Source of the DNA: Aquilaria yunnanensis
Lineage: Eukaryota > Streptophyta > Magnoliopsida > Malvales > Thymelaeaceae
DNA length: 64,000 nucleotides
Direction of reading: 5' to 3'
Assembly (NCBI GenBank): GCA_039654915.1
Contig: CM077596.1
Location: 44,886,501-44,950,500, forward strand
Part shown: positions 11,784-22,695 of the stretch, in pieces
How the letters are laid out: the number at the start of each line of letters is the position of its first letter
Numbering within the stretch: position 1 is the first letter of the stretch
Translations under genes and position numbers: made by a program
The notes under the pieces: model-generated
Told to the model about the DNA's origin: nothing
The model's input: only the letters and a program-made list of their open reading frames with translations
The model's database searches: none

Positions 11784-14135
11784 CTAAGGGACCCCGGCAT
11801 CCTGGGAGGCTCCCGTTCCTGCGTCCTTACCCGTTGCCTTCGGTGCCAGGGGAGGGGTAAATGGCAGGTTGAGGAACTCGATCTTGGACCAGGTCCACCG
11901 AGGCCCCTCGGTAATGTCAAGGGATAAGTCCTTCACCTCGTTCTGAAGATCAGCAACCTCCTTCTTCAGTGCCTTCACCTTCTTCTTCTTTGGCTCCTTC
12001 TTCAAAGCCTCGACCTCGGCTTGAAGTTCAGCGTTATCAGCAAGTGCCTTCGCCAGGAGAGCAGAGTCTTCCCCTTTCCCCTTTTGATAGGCCTCGTTGG
12101 CCGAAGTTAAGCTCACCACCTTCGCGCTGAGGTCGGACATCTTCTGGGAAAAATCCTTCAAGAGCTCTTCTTGGCCCTTCAAGAATTCCTCCTGAAGATT
12201 GGCAACCTCCTCTTTGGCGATTCGGCTCAACTCTGCATTTTTGACAACAAAGTTGGCGCAGAAGACCTTGGCCTTCTCCAAACAATCTTCGGCCCAAGCT
12301 CGGACCGAAGATTGCTTTGCTGCCCAAGCTCGGAGGTATCCACTATACCCCAGAAGCTGCAAAAAAAGAAAAGGAGAAAATAGTTAGTCAAATATGCATA
12401 AGGAGAACCAAGTACTTAGAAAAAGGGGAAGAAAAAATAAAGGGCCTGAAGAAGTACCTGGGCAGCATGCTTAGAAATTTTTGAGGCGATGGTCTCCTCA
12501 TTGGCGCACTCTTCGGCAACCGCCTCGAAGGAAGACTGGGTGAGTACACCCCTCGCCATCCGGGGAGCCATTTCGTGGCAGTCTTCAGAGAACAAGTTCA
12601 TGTCCTCTGTGAATGACCAGAAAGGCTCTCTCGGAACCTTGTCCTTCAAGACATGGGAGTCCCGAAGAGCCCGCCTTCGGACATGGTCCACCAACCAGGA
12701 TGAGGGCGCCAGTTCTCCTGCAAAGTTAAAATACAAGTCTCGTTAAGACAAAGTACACAAAGTCTCTTATATCAAAAAAGATTAAGAGTAAAAGTGTCTA
12801 AAGGACAAACCTAGCACAACCTCAGCAACGTTGTTGTCGGAATCCCTAACCTCCTCCACCTCGGCAGGGATGTGTTTACCCTTGGTCCTTCAGTGCTCTT
12901 CGAGCTCCTCAGCAGAAGGGTCCACTGCGGAAGAGCCCAAAAGATCTGCCGAAGTGGCGAGACTCTGAGAGACCACACTGGTGGCCACCTTGGTCAGTAG
13001 GACGGCTAGGACTTCGGGCTCGCCACCAACCTCCTGGACGTCTTCCGGCGGCGGGGAAGGGCATCCTTCTTCGCCCTCTTGGACGAAAACGGCCCACTCC
13101 CGGACGTCTTACGCCTCTTGGAGGCGCCCTTCTTTGTCTGTTCCCCCTTTTCAGCTTGGCCGAGAAAGAGGGACTTGTAGTAGGCAGCGGACTCGTCGCC
13201 CATCTCTGAAAAGGGAGGGAAACATCAGTGTAAGTCCAGACGGGTGCTTATACTGAAAACTTTGAAATGAAGCTTACTTTCGAAAAAGGCTTTATAAGTG
13301 AGCTCCCCCCGAATGAGCATCACAAGCCAAGACTCCTTCCCGTCGATGGCAGGAGCTGGCATGCCGAGATCCGTCTTGTGCTCCTTAACTACCCCCAACT
13401 CCCGAAGGACCTCTTCGGTCATGAGCCTCCACATGATGGGGAAGAGGTAGAGGGAGCGTGGAGGGACCTCGGCATCCCAGTCGGCGACAGCACGGATACG
13501 TCTGTAGAAGTCCACAAACCTCGTCGCCAACTCGAGAGTTAGCAGCTTCTTGGGGTCCACGACATCCGTCTCCAGCTTTCCCCGAGCCCACTTAGTCCGG
13601 ACGTACGACCAAGCCTCTGCCACCTTTAGGAAGAAGAACTTCCTTTGCCACCCTCACCAGCTATCTTTAGTAGCGAAGGTGAACATGAATTTCTCTCAGA
13701 TCCCTAAGGTAGCATGAAATAAAAGCCACCCTTCGGGACCGGACAGAGCTTGTAGTACTACATGAACAGGATGAAATGAGGTTCTATCCCAAAGACCCTA
13801 TACATGCAGAGGAAGGCATTGAAATAGCAGTATGAGTTGGGAGGAAGCTGATTCACGGCTATGCCATGAAATTGGCAAAAGTCGCAAATCATCTTCGACG
13901 GAGGAAACCGAAGTCCGGCCTTCAGTTGGGCACGGAAGACGGTAACCTCGTCCTTACCATTCATGAAGCTAAAATGCCCAGGATGAGGTAGTCTGGTGAT
14001 GGCATAAGAGGGGAGGAAAATTTTGGTTGTCCACTTCTTTAATTTCTCCGAAGTGGAGCAATAAAGGTGAGACATGAGAGGTTGCCAACTCTCGGGGATG
14101 GCTTGGATAGACATAAGGGGGACAGGAGAAGCCAT
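11784..14135 (-). pseudogene. element A antisense gene, putative gypsy-type transposase family
   Basis: Minus-strand coding blocks at 14135-13750, 13623-13225, about 13200-12910, 12736-12416 and 12362-11784 read in order as one split gene. The first block, from ATG 14135, resembles the plant family called putative gypsy-type transposon (Transposase_28): FRAQLKAGLRFPPS and VPKGGFYF stand out. The middle is basic and serine-rich, with a possible nuclear signal (SKRRKTSGSG). The last block (about 190 residues) is a long heptad-like coiled coil rich in Lys, Glu, Ala and Leu. Genes of this kind lie antisense between pol and the 3' LTR in Tat elements such as Grande; their function is unknown. Stops near 13742, 13690 and 13650 break the first junction. 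Exon limits are estimates. Confidence 0.7.
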
Positions 14136-14420
14136 GATTGGCAAAAAAGTGACTTCGGGTAGAAAATCGAGGGACTTCGGGAAGAAGAAAAACGGCTTCG
14201 GAAAACTAGAAAAAGCAAAAAATGAAGAAACCGAAGGATCTCCAGAATCAAAACCCACCAAAAGTTTTGCCAAAATCAAGGTTTGAAGACGCCGTCGTGA
14301 AAGGTGGCCGGAAATAGCTCCACCGATAACACCGCCGTGAAAAAAGAGGGGAAAGCACGAAAGCAGACAAAAGCAAAGCAAGGGCAAAGAGAGAGCAAGT
14401 GAGGGTTATGACGGAGAAAG

Positions 14421-14430
14421 GTTTATATAG
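14421..14430 (-). promoter_or_regulatory. TATA box for the antisense gene
   Basis: On the minus strand this reads CTATATAAAC, about 290 bp upstream of ATG 14135. It is a good TATA match facing the antisense gene and points to a promoter separate from the LTR. Confidence 0.55.
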
Positions 14431-14845
14431 ACCAAGGAAGGGTAGCCGAATCGACGTCATAATTGCCCCACGAAGGCTAACCGTCGCCATAATTACCCAT
14501 CGCACGCAAAAAAATACGGCAACAGCAGCCGACATGACTGCCCCCAACCATCGCACGCCATGTGTCATCCAGCGCGAGAAACTAGGACATGCTTCCTAAC
14601 ACCCCAAAAACCCGGGCACGTCGCTCCAGACTGACACGCCTAGTTACGAGACACGACGGTCCACTGACCTGTAGCAAAAAAAGTAAAGAGGTTGGGCACC
14701 TCGAGAACACCAAAGGGCAAACAGTGACACCTGGCCGGACAGGGCGTGTCTTCAGGCAGCAAAGTGTCTTTTGCAAACGTCACACCCCGAGTCCTGAAAA
14801 GCATCCCCAGAAGGTCTACAGCCGAAGTCTCTACTTCGGCTTTCC

Positions 14846-14859
14846 GAGGGGGGGGCATG
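14846..14859 (+). other. element A polypurine tract
   Basis: GAGGGGGGGGGCATG ends directly before the 3' LTR, where plus-strand priming is expected. Confidence 0.8.
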
Positions 14860-15595
14860 TGATAGCCGAAGTGCTATCACCCCCTTTACCTGTGAACTTT
14901 GGCCAGATATCACGCTCGGGAAACCTAGCGTCACCCACAAGTAGCACGTCGCCTCCCTCGGAAAACTGGCCAAAACCATCTTCGGGGAGAAGGACCAGCC
15001 ACCTTTGGCAAAAGAAAATCCCCCGAACAAGGAGCTTCAGTGCGAGGGAATCCCCCAACTTACTGGCACGACTCCGGGAAAGAGGTCCTCACTCTGAAGG
15101 GCGACCTCGACCAAAGGGACCTCTGGGGTACGGCAGGAGAAATTAAGGAGCCTCTGACATGTTGCCCGCACACGCTACACGCCGCCCTCATATGCGCTCT
15201 GACACGCCGGCGCTGCCCACGTCTTGTCATGTAGGGCTATTCCTGCCATAGCCCGTGGCCCGAGAAGCCTATAAGCGGCTAGAGGGCCCCACGCCCAAAG
15301 ACACAGATTACATCCAACCGAACACGTGTCGCTATCTGAACGGGCCACACCCTCCTATATATACTTAGGAAATGGCCTCAAAAAGGGATCCCCTAGTACT
15401 TCCTCTCCACCCCCAAACACTAAATTGGGCGTCGGAGGCTCCTCCCCGAAAAAAGACTCCGGGGATCTACTAACCTCTGTTTTTTGTGTGTTTCAGACAG
15501 GTCTTCTTGGGAAATATCCACTTCAGACGTTCTCCCCCACTGGAAGTCCCTCCCGGTCTCACCATGTCACACAACGAAGATGCTACAGGGCATCA
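14860..15595 (+). repeat. element A 3' LTR
   Basis: It starts TGATAGCC and ends GGGCATCA, matching 3706-4486 with many substitutions and one deletion of about 45 bp. Non-element sequence resumes with ATGAT. Confidence 0.9.
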
Positions 15596-18500
15596 ATGAT
15601 TTTCCTTGGAATTCAGTACTCAATCAGCCTTAAGGCCTAGTTTTCCTTACAACCGATCAACAGTCAATAATTCACCAAAACATAAATATCATCGATAAGC
15701 AATGCCAGAAATCAGAACTCCAAGCCGTGGACTTATCCCTTTGCAAATAAACCTGGCAACCGAACTTGCTTCAGTTGACCAGCCCAAGCAAGCTGCCCTG
15801 AAAATCAATAAACTATGTTGCTTCCGAGTCAGGAGAACATCCGAATCTCAAATAACAGTAATTAACTGTGCCCTCTTCAGTTAAACATGCCATCCAATCC
15901 GAATAATCATAAATCACTAATTTCCAGACAAATTTTATCATAGCTTGAACAAGAAGAAGGCCTCTTACCATTGATTCGAAACATATAGCAAGAATCAAGA
16001 ACTTGCTACTTAATTTCTTCCATGCCTAGCCCTTTTCTCCCTTCAAGCGAGGTAAATTTACAGTGAATTTCAGCTCCTAGTGGTCATTGTAGCATAGTTG
16101 GCTGATTTTTAGTTCAGACGAGAAGGAGAAGCTCGACATCTGCTAATTTAACTATGGAAGTGGAGCACAAATCCCTTTTAACCCTCCATGTTTTTAATTG
16201 TTTCCATCTGAGTCCCAAGTTTTCACTTCCTGTCCACTTCACTCCCGACATAAATATTGCAAAATTTCTTCTTTGATTGTTCAATTCAGTCCTCAACTAA
16301 ATATTCTTGGCAAATAAATCTCTTACTTCAAGATTCTGTCCACAACTCATTGCTTCATTGCAATTCTATCATTAGCTTCTTGATTTGGTAAAATTCAGCC
16401 CTTGACCTATCTCCCTTGCAATTAAATCTTTTGCTTCACAATTATGTTCATATTTCAAATTTTTCTGGCAGTTCAGCCACTGACCTTAGAATCTCTGCAA
16501 AAGTCTCTGCAGAAATTGACCTACCCCTAAGTCTAGTCAAATCTGGGGTGTGAAAGTCCTTCCTCCTGCAAAAAAATGTTGTTCCCCAAATTTTATTTTT
16601 TTGTCAAGAAGCTGGTGCCAATATTCTCTAGTTGCTGCCCAAACCGCTTGGGTGCTCTTCAGGCATAACTCCAGGCATAATTTTGCCTTATTGCTTCAAT
16701 ATGTTTATAAATAGTTCATCAGAGCTGGATTTCTTGGTTTAACTGATTAAGCATCCTTGTAAGATAACTATATAGATATCCACAAAGTATTGCACTCAAA
16801 ACACACTTCCTCCAGCAAGTCAACTGTAAACTCAAACTTAACAGTCTAGTCTTGGTACCGTCATGTATTTGCTTCTGCAGAATTTCTTAGTTTAACTGCA
16901 GTTACAATCCACTAGACCATTTTGTAACCATCTAATCCTGCATAACAGCAGCTATATAAAATGCAGCAAGTTCATTGTGCTGAAACAAGTGAGATGCCGC
17001 TACTTTAGTGTGTTAATGTGTAAACAGGTGAGGTGGATGTTCTAAGCTTGTATTCCTGATTTCCAACGACGATCAGGTCCAGATTTTGAATTTAATAGCG
17101 TCTGCAAAATCCTATGCCAAACGCCTTCTTAGCTCCAAATGCTTACCATAACGTTAAGCCTGACACTACAAACTGATTTTACATTTGGACACCTGATTTC
17201 TCATATCCAACAAATCTTATTCTTCCATCATGTCCTTACAAAGTTTCATAAGAAGCAGATCAGCCTTGGAGATGTGTTTGTCAAACCATCAGTAAGTGAT
17301 AGCTTCAGCTCCCGCAGAATTTAAGCCTCTTCTTCAAACATATCTTCTTCACAGCCCTCAGGCCTAATACAATGTTACTGCTATAGACTCAACACATATT
17401 GCCAGCTAATTCATGATTGGCAAGACAAAAAGATCAACGCAGCAACACTGCTCATATGCTTCCATGGAGTAAAACTACCACGAACTTACTGTGATGTTCA
17501 AGACCAGATTCCTTGTCAAAATTCTAGGTTTAATGCATGAGGAAGTCCATTTTAAGTGGAAAAATATATATGCAAATTTTCATTCAAAGATTCCTGCTCT
17601 TCTCAAAGTCAAAATTAAGTCAACGTTGCTCGATTCAACCATTTTGTGCAGGTTTTTCATCTTTGCAGCAACAAACCACATATGTTTTCAATTGCATTGG
17701 AAGGGGATTCATCCAAAATGGTTCTTAAGGTAATGGTACACCATAGTACCTGAATGCTATGAGTTCCTTAGCATCCAAGATCCATTCGTTCTGATTTTCG
17801 CCTATTTTTCAAAAATTGCAGCCATACCATTGCACTAATTTCTTAGGCTCCTGCAATGCTTATTCCATAGCAAGCATACACCAGATGGTAAGGGCTATAT
17901 AAAAATTTCTTAACCCTATTTACAATGTGTTGTACTTTCCCAAAAACAGCATCCCCACCTTCCAAAAATCAAGTCTGGGTCAGAACCAGAAATCTGTTCC
18001 TTCTCTGTAGACTTCAATAGCTTGCAACCTCAACTCTTAAGGTCATTTTAAGTTTCATAGCCCTATAATCAATCCAAATTTTCAGAGACCTTATTTTATT
18101 CATATGAAACCTGTCCCAGCCTCAAAACTCCAATTTAGATGCCTACAACCCCAAGTTTGAAGCAGTTCAGGTTCTGCAGGTTATCAAAGTAGAAATCTTG
18201 AACCTGGGTGGTCATTTGGAGTTCTGGTGCTGCGAATGGCACCAAATTTTGCAGACATGTTCCCGTTGTGATAGGAAACTTGACTCAATTCAAAACATCA
18301 ATTTAGAGGTCTTCTTTCATGATTTTGAGTCATATCTTTTTTGCTGACAGTCTTAGTAGAAACTTGGAACTCAAGGTGTCCTTTTGAGTTCCCTTATTCC
18401 AATTGGCACGAAATTTTTCAGTTTAGTTCCTCATCCCAAAAAAAACTTATTCAAAGTTAAAATCATTAACTCAGTTTCACAGATTACCATACTCTCATGT

Positions 18501-20016
18501 TTCCTGAAATTCTGCAGTTTCTGAACTCAGTAGCATTTTCCATCTATTTCCAGTAGTTTCAGCCCCAGGAGTGCTCTAACTAGCCTCAAATGACTAATGG
18601 ATCTTCTAAACCAAAATACAAGCTCAGAACCTTTCTCTGTCTAACAGTAAACAATTGGGTCAAACATGCCCATTTCAGGTTCTTTCTGCTTCAATTAGTA
18701 GGGTAAAATTCAGAATTCCTGCTCTAAGTTCAGATTTGAGTTTTTAAGGAAAATAGTAATGCAGAAACATATTATTCGGCATAGTTTCCAGCTCAAAAGG
18801 CTAACTCAATTGCAAAGTCAACCTGAAGTCAAACCTAGCCATTTTAGGCCTATGTGCATATTTCTTCATAACAAATCTGGTTACTTCATGAAAAGCTTGT
18901 CTGGTTAATTTCTTAGAACATTCCCATTCATCAAAAATTAAATTTCTAAGAATCACTGTTTTAGCAACATTCATTCAGTTTTAATGATCCAACAACAGAC
19001 TTCCTGAACTGTTTGGTAGGCTCAGAACCAATTTGGTAGATCCAGGGCTTATTTTTATAACTTGAGCATGATCAAAATAAAGAAATTTACATGCGTTCAA
19101 AGTTTCAGCTCCCAGTTCCTTTTACAGCACAAGGTCAACATTGAGGTCAAACCCCACTAACAAGCAAATTTTTCAGCGTCAGCCTTCATCCACTGTCACG
19201 CTCCAGTTCTAGCCCTGACTTTAGCACTTACTAGTGCTATGATCCTCCATTTCTTACACCATTTTAATTGTTCTTTCCAATCCTCCTAGCTGTGATATAC
19301 CAAAGCATAGAAATCAGCAAATTAGCCTCAAAATTTCTGCTTAATCGATCAGTCCTTCAAACTAGTAAGGTAGATTCTGCAACTCCAGGATCGTTATTTT
19401 GATTTGAAACTTTGAACACGTCTAAATTAGGCTTGTAAACATTTCTGCAAACTTTTACTCTAAACCTCTACTTCAAGCTCAAAGTTAAACTTGAAGTTAA
19501 CATGAGTGTTTCAAGCAAGCAAATGCAAATTTTTCTCTTACTGAAGAATCCATAGAATTACGCCAAAAATCCTTTTATCACCAACAACTTCATAATCAAT
19601 AACAATATCTTCAAATCAAAAAATTATTACATAAGCCAGAAATTTACAAGTGCATATGTTTTCCAGAGCTGCAGGTGATATCAGAAACTTAAGCTGGAAA
19701 GTTCATCTTAACTTTAAATGCACCATTTCAGCTCAAGCCTTGCAGCCACGTTTGTTTATCAAAAACAAATTTATACCAACGTAGAAACTTTAATTTGGAT
19801 GCTCAAATCAGGATATAGACTTCAAACTTCATGAAAACCAGGTCAGTCTTACAAAACTTTAGCTATCAAGATTTCTCTTTTAACCAGTTTAGTTTCTAGC
19901 CCAAAATAGGCTTATTATGTTCCAATTTTCCTTTAGAACTTGTCTGTAAAAAGTGTGGTTGCCTCTAGCTCCAAGTCAACCAACAGGTCAAACTTATCAA
20001 TTTGCAAGCTTCCTTC
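15596..20016 (-). other. old non-coding repeat sequence, probably reverse-oriented LTR material
   Basis: These 4.4 kb hold no coding frame with a recognisable domain. The texture on the minus strand (runs of short AT-rich phrases on the theme AAATGA, CAGAACC, CAAGTC) is like the long leader parts of Tekay/Del LTRs such as 24646-27123. It seems to continue at 2284-3705 across element A. I could not fix LTR ends. Confidence 0.35.
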
Positions 20017-20495
20017 TGTAAGTTCAGCTATTTCACTGCCCTAAACACATATTCAAGCATGGAAGCAAAAATAATCTCCCACAAGCTGATGTGTTGCCTA
20101 TTGCCCAAGGATCCTAGTTCCAAAGAGTACCCGAATTTATGCGTCACCAACTTGGTCCAAGAAGTGTGAGATTCAGTGACGGAAAAACAAAAGAAGTTAG
20201 AAATAAAAGTATAGAAGCAGAATTGTAGAAGGAAAATTGGAAGAAATTTGATTGGAAGAGAAGAACTTGGAGCACAAGTGCACCAAAGAGTTGAGAAAGA
20301 ACAAGTGAGAAGATAATTGCCCAAACCAACTTGAATCTTTTATTAATCTGGGTTAAATCCATAAATTATAGGTCCTATTTAAAGGAAAATAAAATATGGT
20401 AGCAGGCCATACAAAGTTGTATTGGACTAGAAACCCTAAACCTTGCAAAATAAGAAACCCTAGTCAAACTGGTTTTTGAAAACAGGATTTTAACA
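20017..20495 (-). repeat. Reina-like 3' LTR (probable)
   Basis: On the minus strand it starts TGTTAAAATCC directly after a purine-rich tract (20496-20507) and may end GAACTTACA at 20017, giving 479 bp, a normal length for Reina. The outer end is a guess from the TG...CA rule because no second LTR is available. Confidence 0.45.
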
Positions 20496-20949
20496 TTCCT
20501 CCACACAAAATACATGTGGCATATGTCCCATGTGGTCCAAACTTGTTCCTTAGCTAAAAAAAATGTAGGAAACATAAATTAACTAAGATAACGAAACAAA
20601 AACACTAGAGTATACAAAATTGCCTAGGCAGGGCTCCAAGGAGGCTCTCGGGTGCAGATATGGAGCTCCTTAGGGTTTTAGCTTGGGCCTTCATGCTTCA
20701 GGCACTTTCTCTTACTTTCAACTTGAATCCCCATAATATTGAGGGCATTGAAGTGTTTTGGGTCATAGACATGTAAAAGTTGGCCAAGTGTTGCAATGGT
20801 GTTGGAAGGCTCCAAGTAGGCCTCCAAGTGCTCCACAATGAAGGCTTCCATGGCTTCTCATGTCTCCTTGGCTCTTTTCCTTATAAGAGGTCCTATGCCT
20901 ATCTTCAATGGGTCCTAAGAAGTCCTAGAATCCTTTGAGCTTGATCATC

Positions 20950-21231
20950 CTCCATCATCTCCCCTTTCCTCAAAGAGATTTGTCCTCAAATCATCACCTA
21001 CATCAAACAAAGATAGGTCAAAAACATTGAAAGTTGCACTAACATTGTGCTCACCTTTTAAGTTCAATTTGTAAGCATTGTGGCAACACTTGAAAAGGCC
21101 CATCTCCTGGAGGTTGAAACTTTGACTTTATTTGAGTAGGGAACCTTTCTTTCCTCGTATGAACCCAAACGCAATCTCCTGGCTCAAATGTCACTCTCTT
21201 CCTTCCTTTGTTGGCTTGGGTTACATGTTGT
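20950..21231 (-). pseudogene. Reina-like integrase C-terminus and pol tail
   Basis: Minus-strand sense continues the integrase cut at 22696: QHVTQANKGRKRVTF, then a GD-V-WVH and GPFQVL pattern, the usual C-terminal fold of gypsy integrases, and a tail with DLRTNLFEERGDD. Frameshifts occur near 21060. It ends about 450 bp before the LTR; the gap to 20495 holds no other gene. Confidence 0.65.
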
Positions 21232-21913
21232 TGATGAAAATTTTAGGATCTCATGATAACATACTCTTATGTTATCTACTCATGTATATGTCACATAAAT
21301 ATTTGTTCATTTGAGTTCAATATGATTATCAGCATGCATCATTCTAATTCTTAACATTGCACTTAATATAACATGTTATATAGCATGTCAATTTTACATA
21401 CAAGTTATGTCAAATAAATCCTAGCATGCTACTAAGAACATACATGTAATAAATTGAAACCTAGCATGCTACTAAACCAAGAGAGAATGTGCACCTTTCT
21501 TCTTGGTTATCTTTGGTGAAAACTTGAGGGAGAACTTGATCTTAGAGGGGCACCTTGAAGCTTGAATTGAGATGAATAATCTCAATGTAATTCCACCCAC
21601 AATGCTCTAAAATGGTGTCTAATATTTCGGCCACTAAAAGAAAGGAAGGAGGAGACTTTTCTCTCAAGAAAAATAGAGCAAATGGAATGTCCTGGAATGC
21701 TAGAAATGGCCGGCCACTAAAGGCTATTTACAGATGACCAAAAGGCACACCTTTACACCAAGCAAGGTGTCCTTTAAGCCAAAAAACACTTCCTTTGGCC
21801 AAGGGTCATCTATGGTGGCGAAAATACATGTCTCTTTGGCCAAGGAACACTTCCTTTGGCCTAAGAGACATGTCCCTTTGGTCAAGAGACATCTCTTGGT
21901 GATATAACCAACC

Positions 21914-22080
21914 CATGGCCGAATATACATGTCTCTTGATGTCAAAGGACATCATTCTTGGTGCAATAACCACCCCAACCACCTCATGGCCGAATATACA
22001 TGTCTCTTGATGTCAAAGGACATCATTCTTGGTGCAATAACCACCCCAACCACCCTATGGCCGAATATACATGTCTATTC
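21914..22080. repeat. 71-bp direct repeat in the solo LTR
   Basis: Units start ATGGCCGAATATACATGTCT at 21915, 21986 and 22057; two are complete and almost identical and the third is partial. Related shorter pieces (ACATGTCTCTTTGGCCAAGG type) occur from about 21740. Confidence 0.8.
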
Positions 22081-22249
22081 ACTCAAGGAACACTTCCTTT
22101 GGATGAAAGGACATGTTCTTTTAGCCAATAGTCATCTCTTTTGATGAAGAGACATACATTTACACAAAGGATGTGTCTCTTGGTGGTTATGAGCTTAAAG
22201 CAAGGTGAGCTGACACTAAGCTAGCTCACTTTCCTTTTTATGCACCATT

Positions 22250-22660
22250 GAACTCCTTTGAGCTCCAACCAAGCACCATTAACTGAGGTCCAGCTCCTAG
22301 AGCTGACCTTGAGCTGGAGTTAGCTGCTCTCAGCTGAAGTGAACTGAAGTCCAGCTACACTCAGCTACCAGAAGCTGAAGTGAGCTGACTTGAGTTGACT
22401 TGAGCTGACTTGAGCTAACTTGAGCTGAAGTCCAGCTTCTTTGAGCTACTTATAGCTGAAGTGAGCTGACTTGAGCTGAAGTCCAGCTACATTCAGCTGC
22501 CAAAAGCTGAAGTGAGCTGACTTGAGCTAACTTGAGCTGAAGTCCAGCCACTTTGAGCTACTTATAGCTGAAGTGAGCTGACTTGAGCTAAAGGGAGCTA
22601 CTTCTAGCTGCGTTAGATAGCTGTTCAAGCTAGAGTTAGCTCAATGAGCTCAAATCCTAT
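22250..22660. repeat. AGCT array with about 10-bp spacing
   Basis: AGCT recurs some 40 times in 410 bp, most often every 10-11 bases, within variants of TGAGCTGACT, TGAGCTGAAG and TCCAGCT. Larger blocks of about 105 bp repeat as well (for example near 22425 and 22530). Confidence 0.85.
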
Positions 22661-22695
22661 CTTAAAAGGATTTTGGTGTGCCAAGAATTCCAACA

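Larger units (their letters stand above)
3706..15595 (+). mobile_element. element A: Tat-lineage Ty3/gypsy retrotransposon
   Basis: Two LTRs (3706-4486 and 14860-15595) flank gag, protease, reverse transcriptase, RNase H, a second RNase H and integrase on the plus strand, plus an antisense gene before the 3' LTR. The flanking pentamers ATAAT (3701-3705) and ATGAT (15596-15600) match at four of five positions and fit an old TSD. The two RNase H domains, YADD reverse transcriptase, TGGCGCC primer site, absence of a chromodomain and antisense 3' gene fit the Tat group. LTR divergence is roughly 7-8% over the first 330 bp by eye. All coding parts are broken, so the copy cannot move by itself. Confidence 0.9.
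21232..22695 (-). mobile_element. solo LTR inserted in the Reina-like integrase
   Basis: On the minus strand it starts TGTTGGAATTC and ends TTTTCATCA. It separates LQIEKNTQ from QHVTQANK of one integrase, so its limits are set by the gene it breaks. Flanks GTTGT (21227-21231) and GTTGA (22696-22700) match at four of five bases. There is no primer site or coding sequence, as expected after LTR-LTR recombination removed the interior. It carries two notable repeats (21914-22080 and 22250-22660). Confidence 0.75.

Noticed and set aside
11784..14135. An independent host gene lying by chance in element A
   Set aside because: It lies wholly between integrase and the 3' LTR, where Tat elements carry antisense genes of this family.
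15596..20016. Exons of a plant gene in the long non-coding stretch
   Set aside because: No frame of useful length or similarity on either strand; texture is that of LTR leader sequence.
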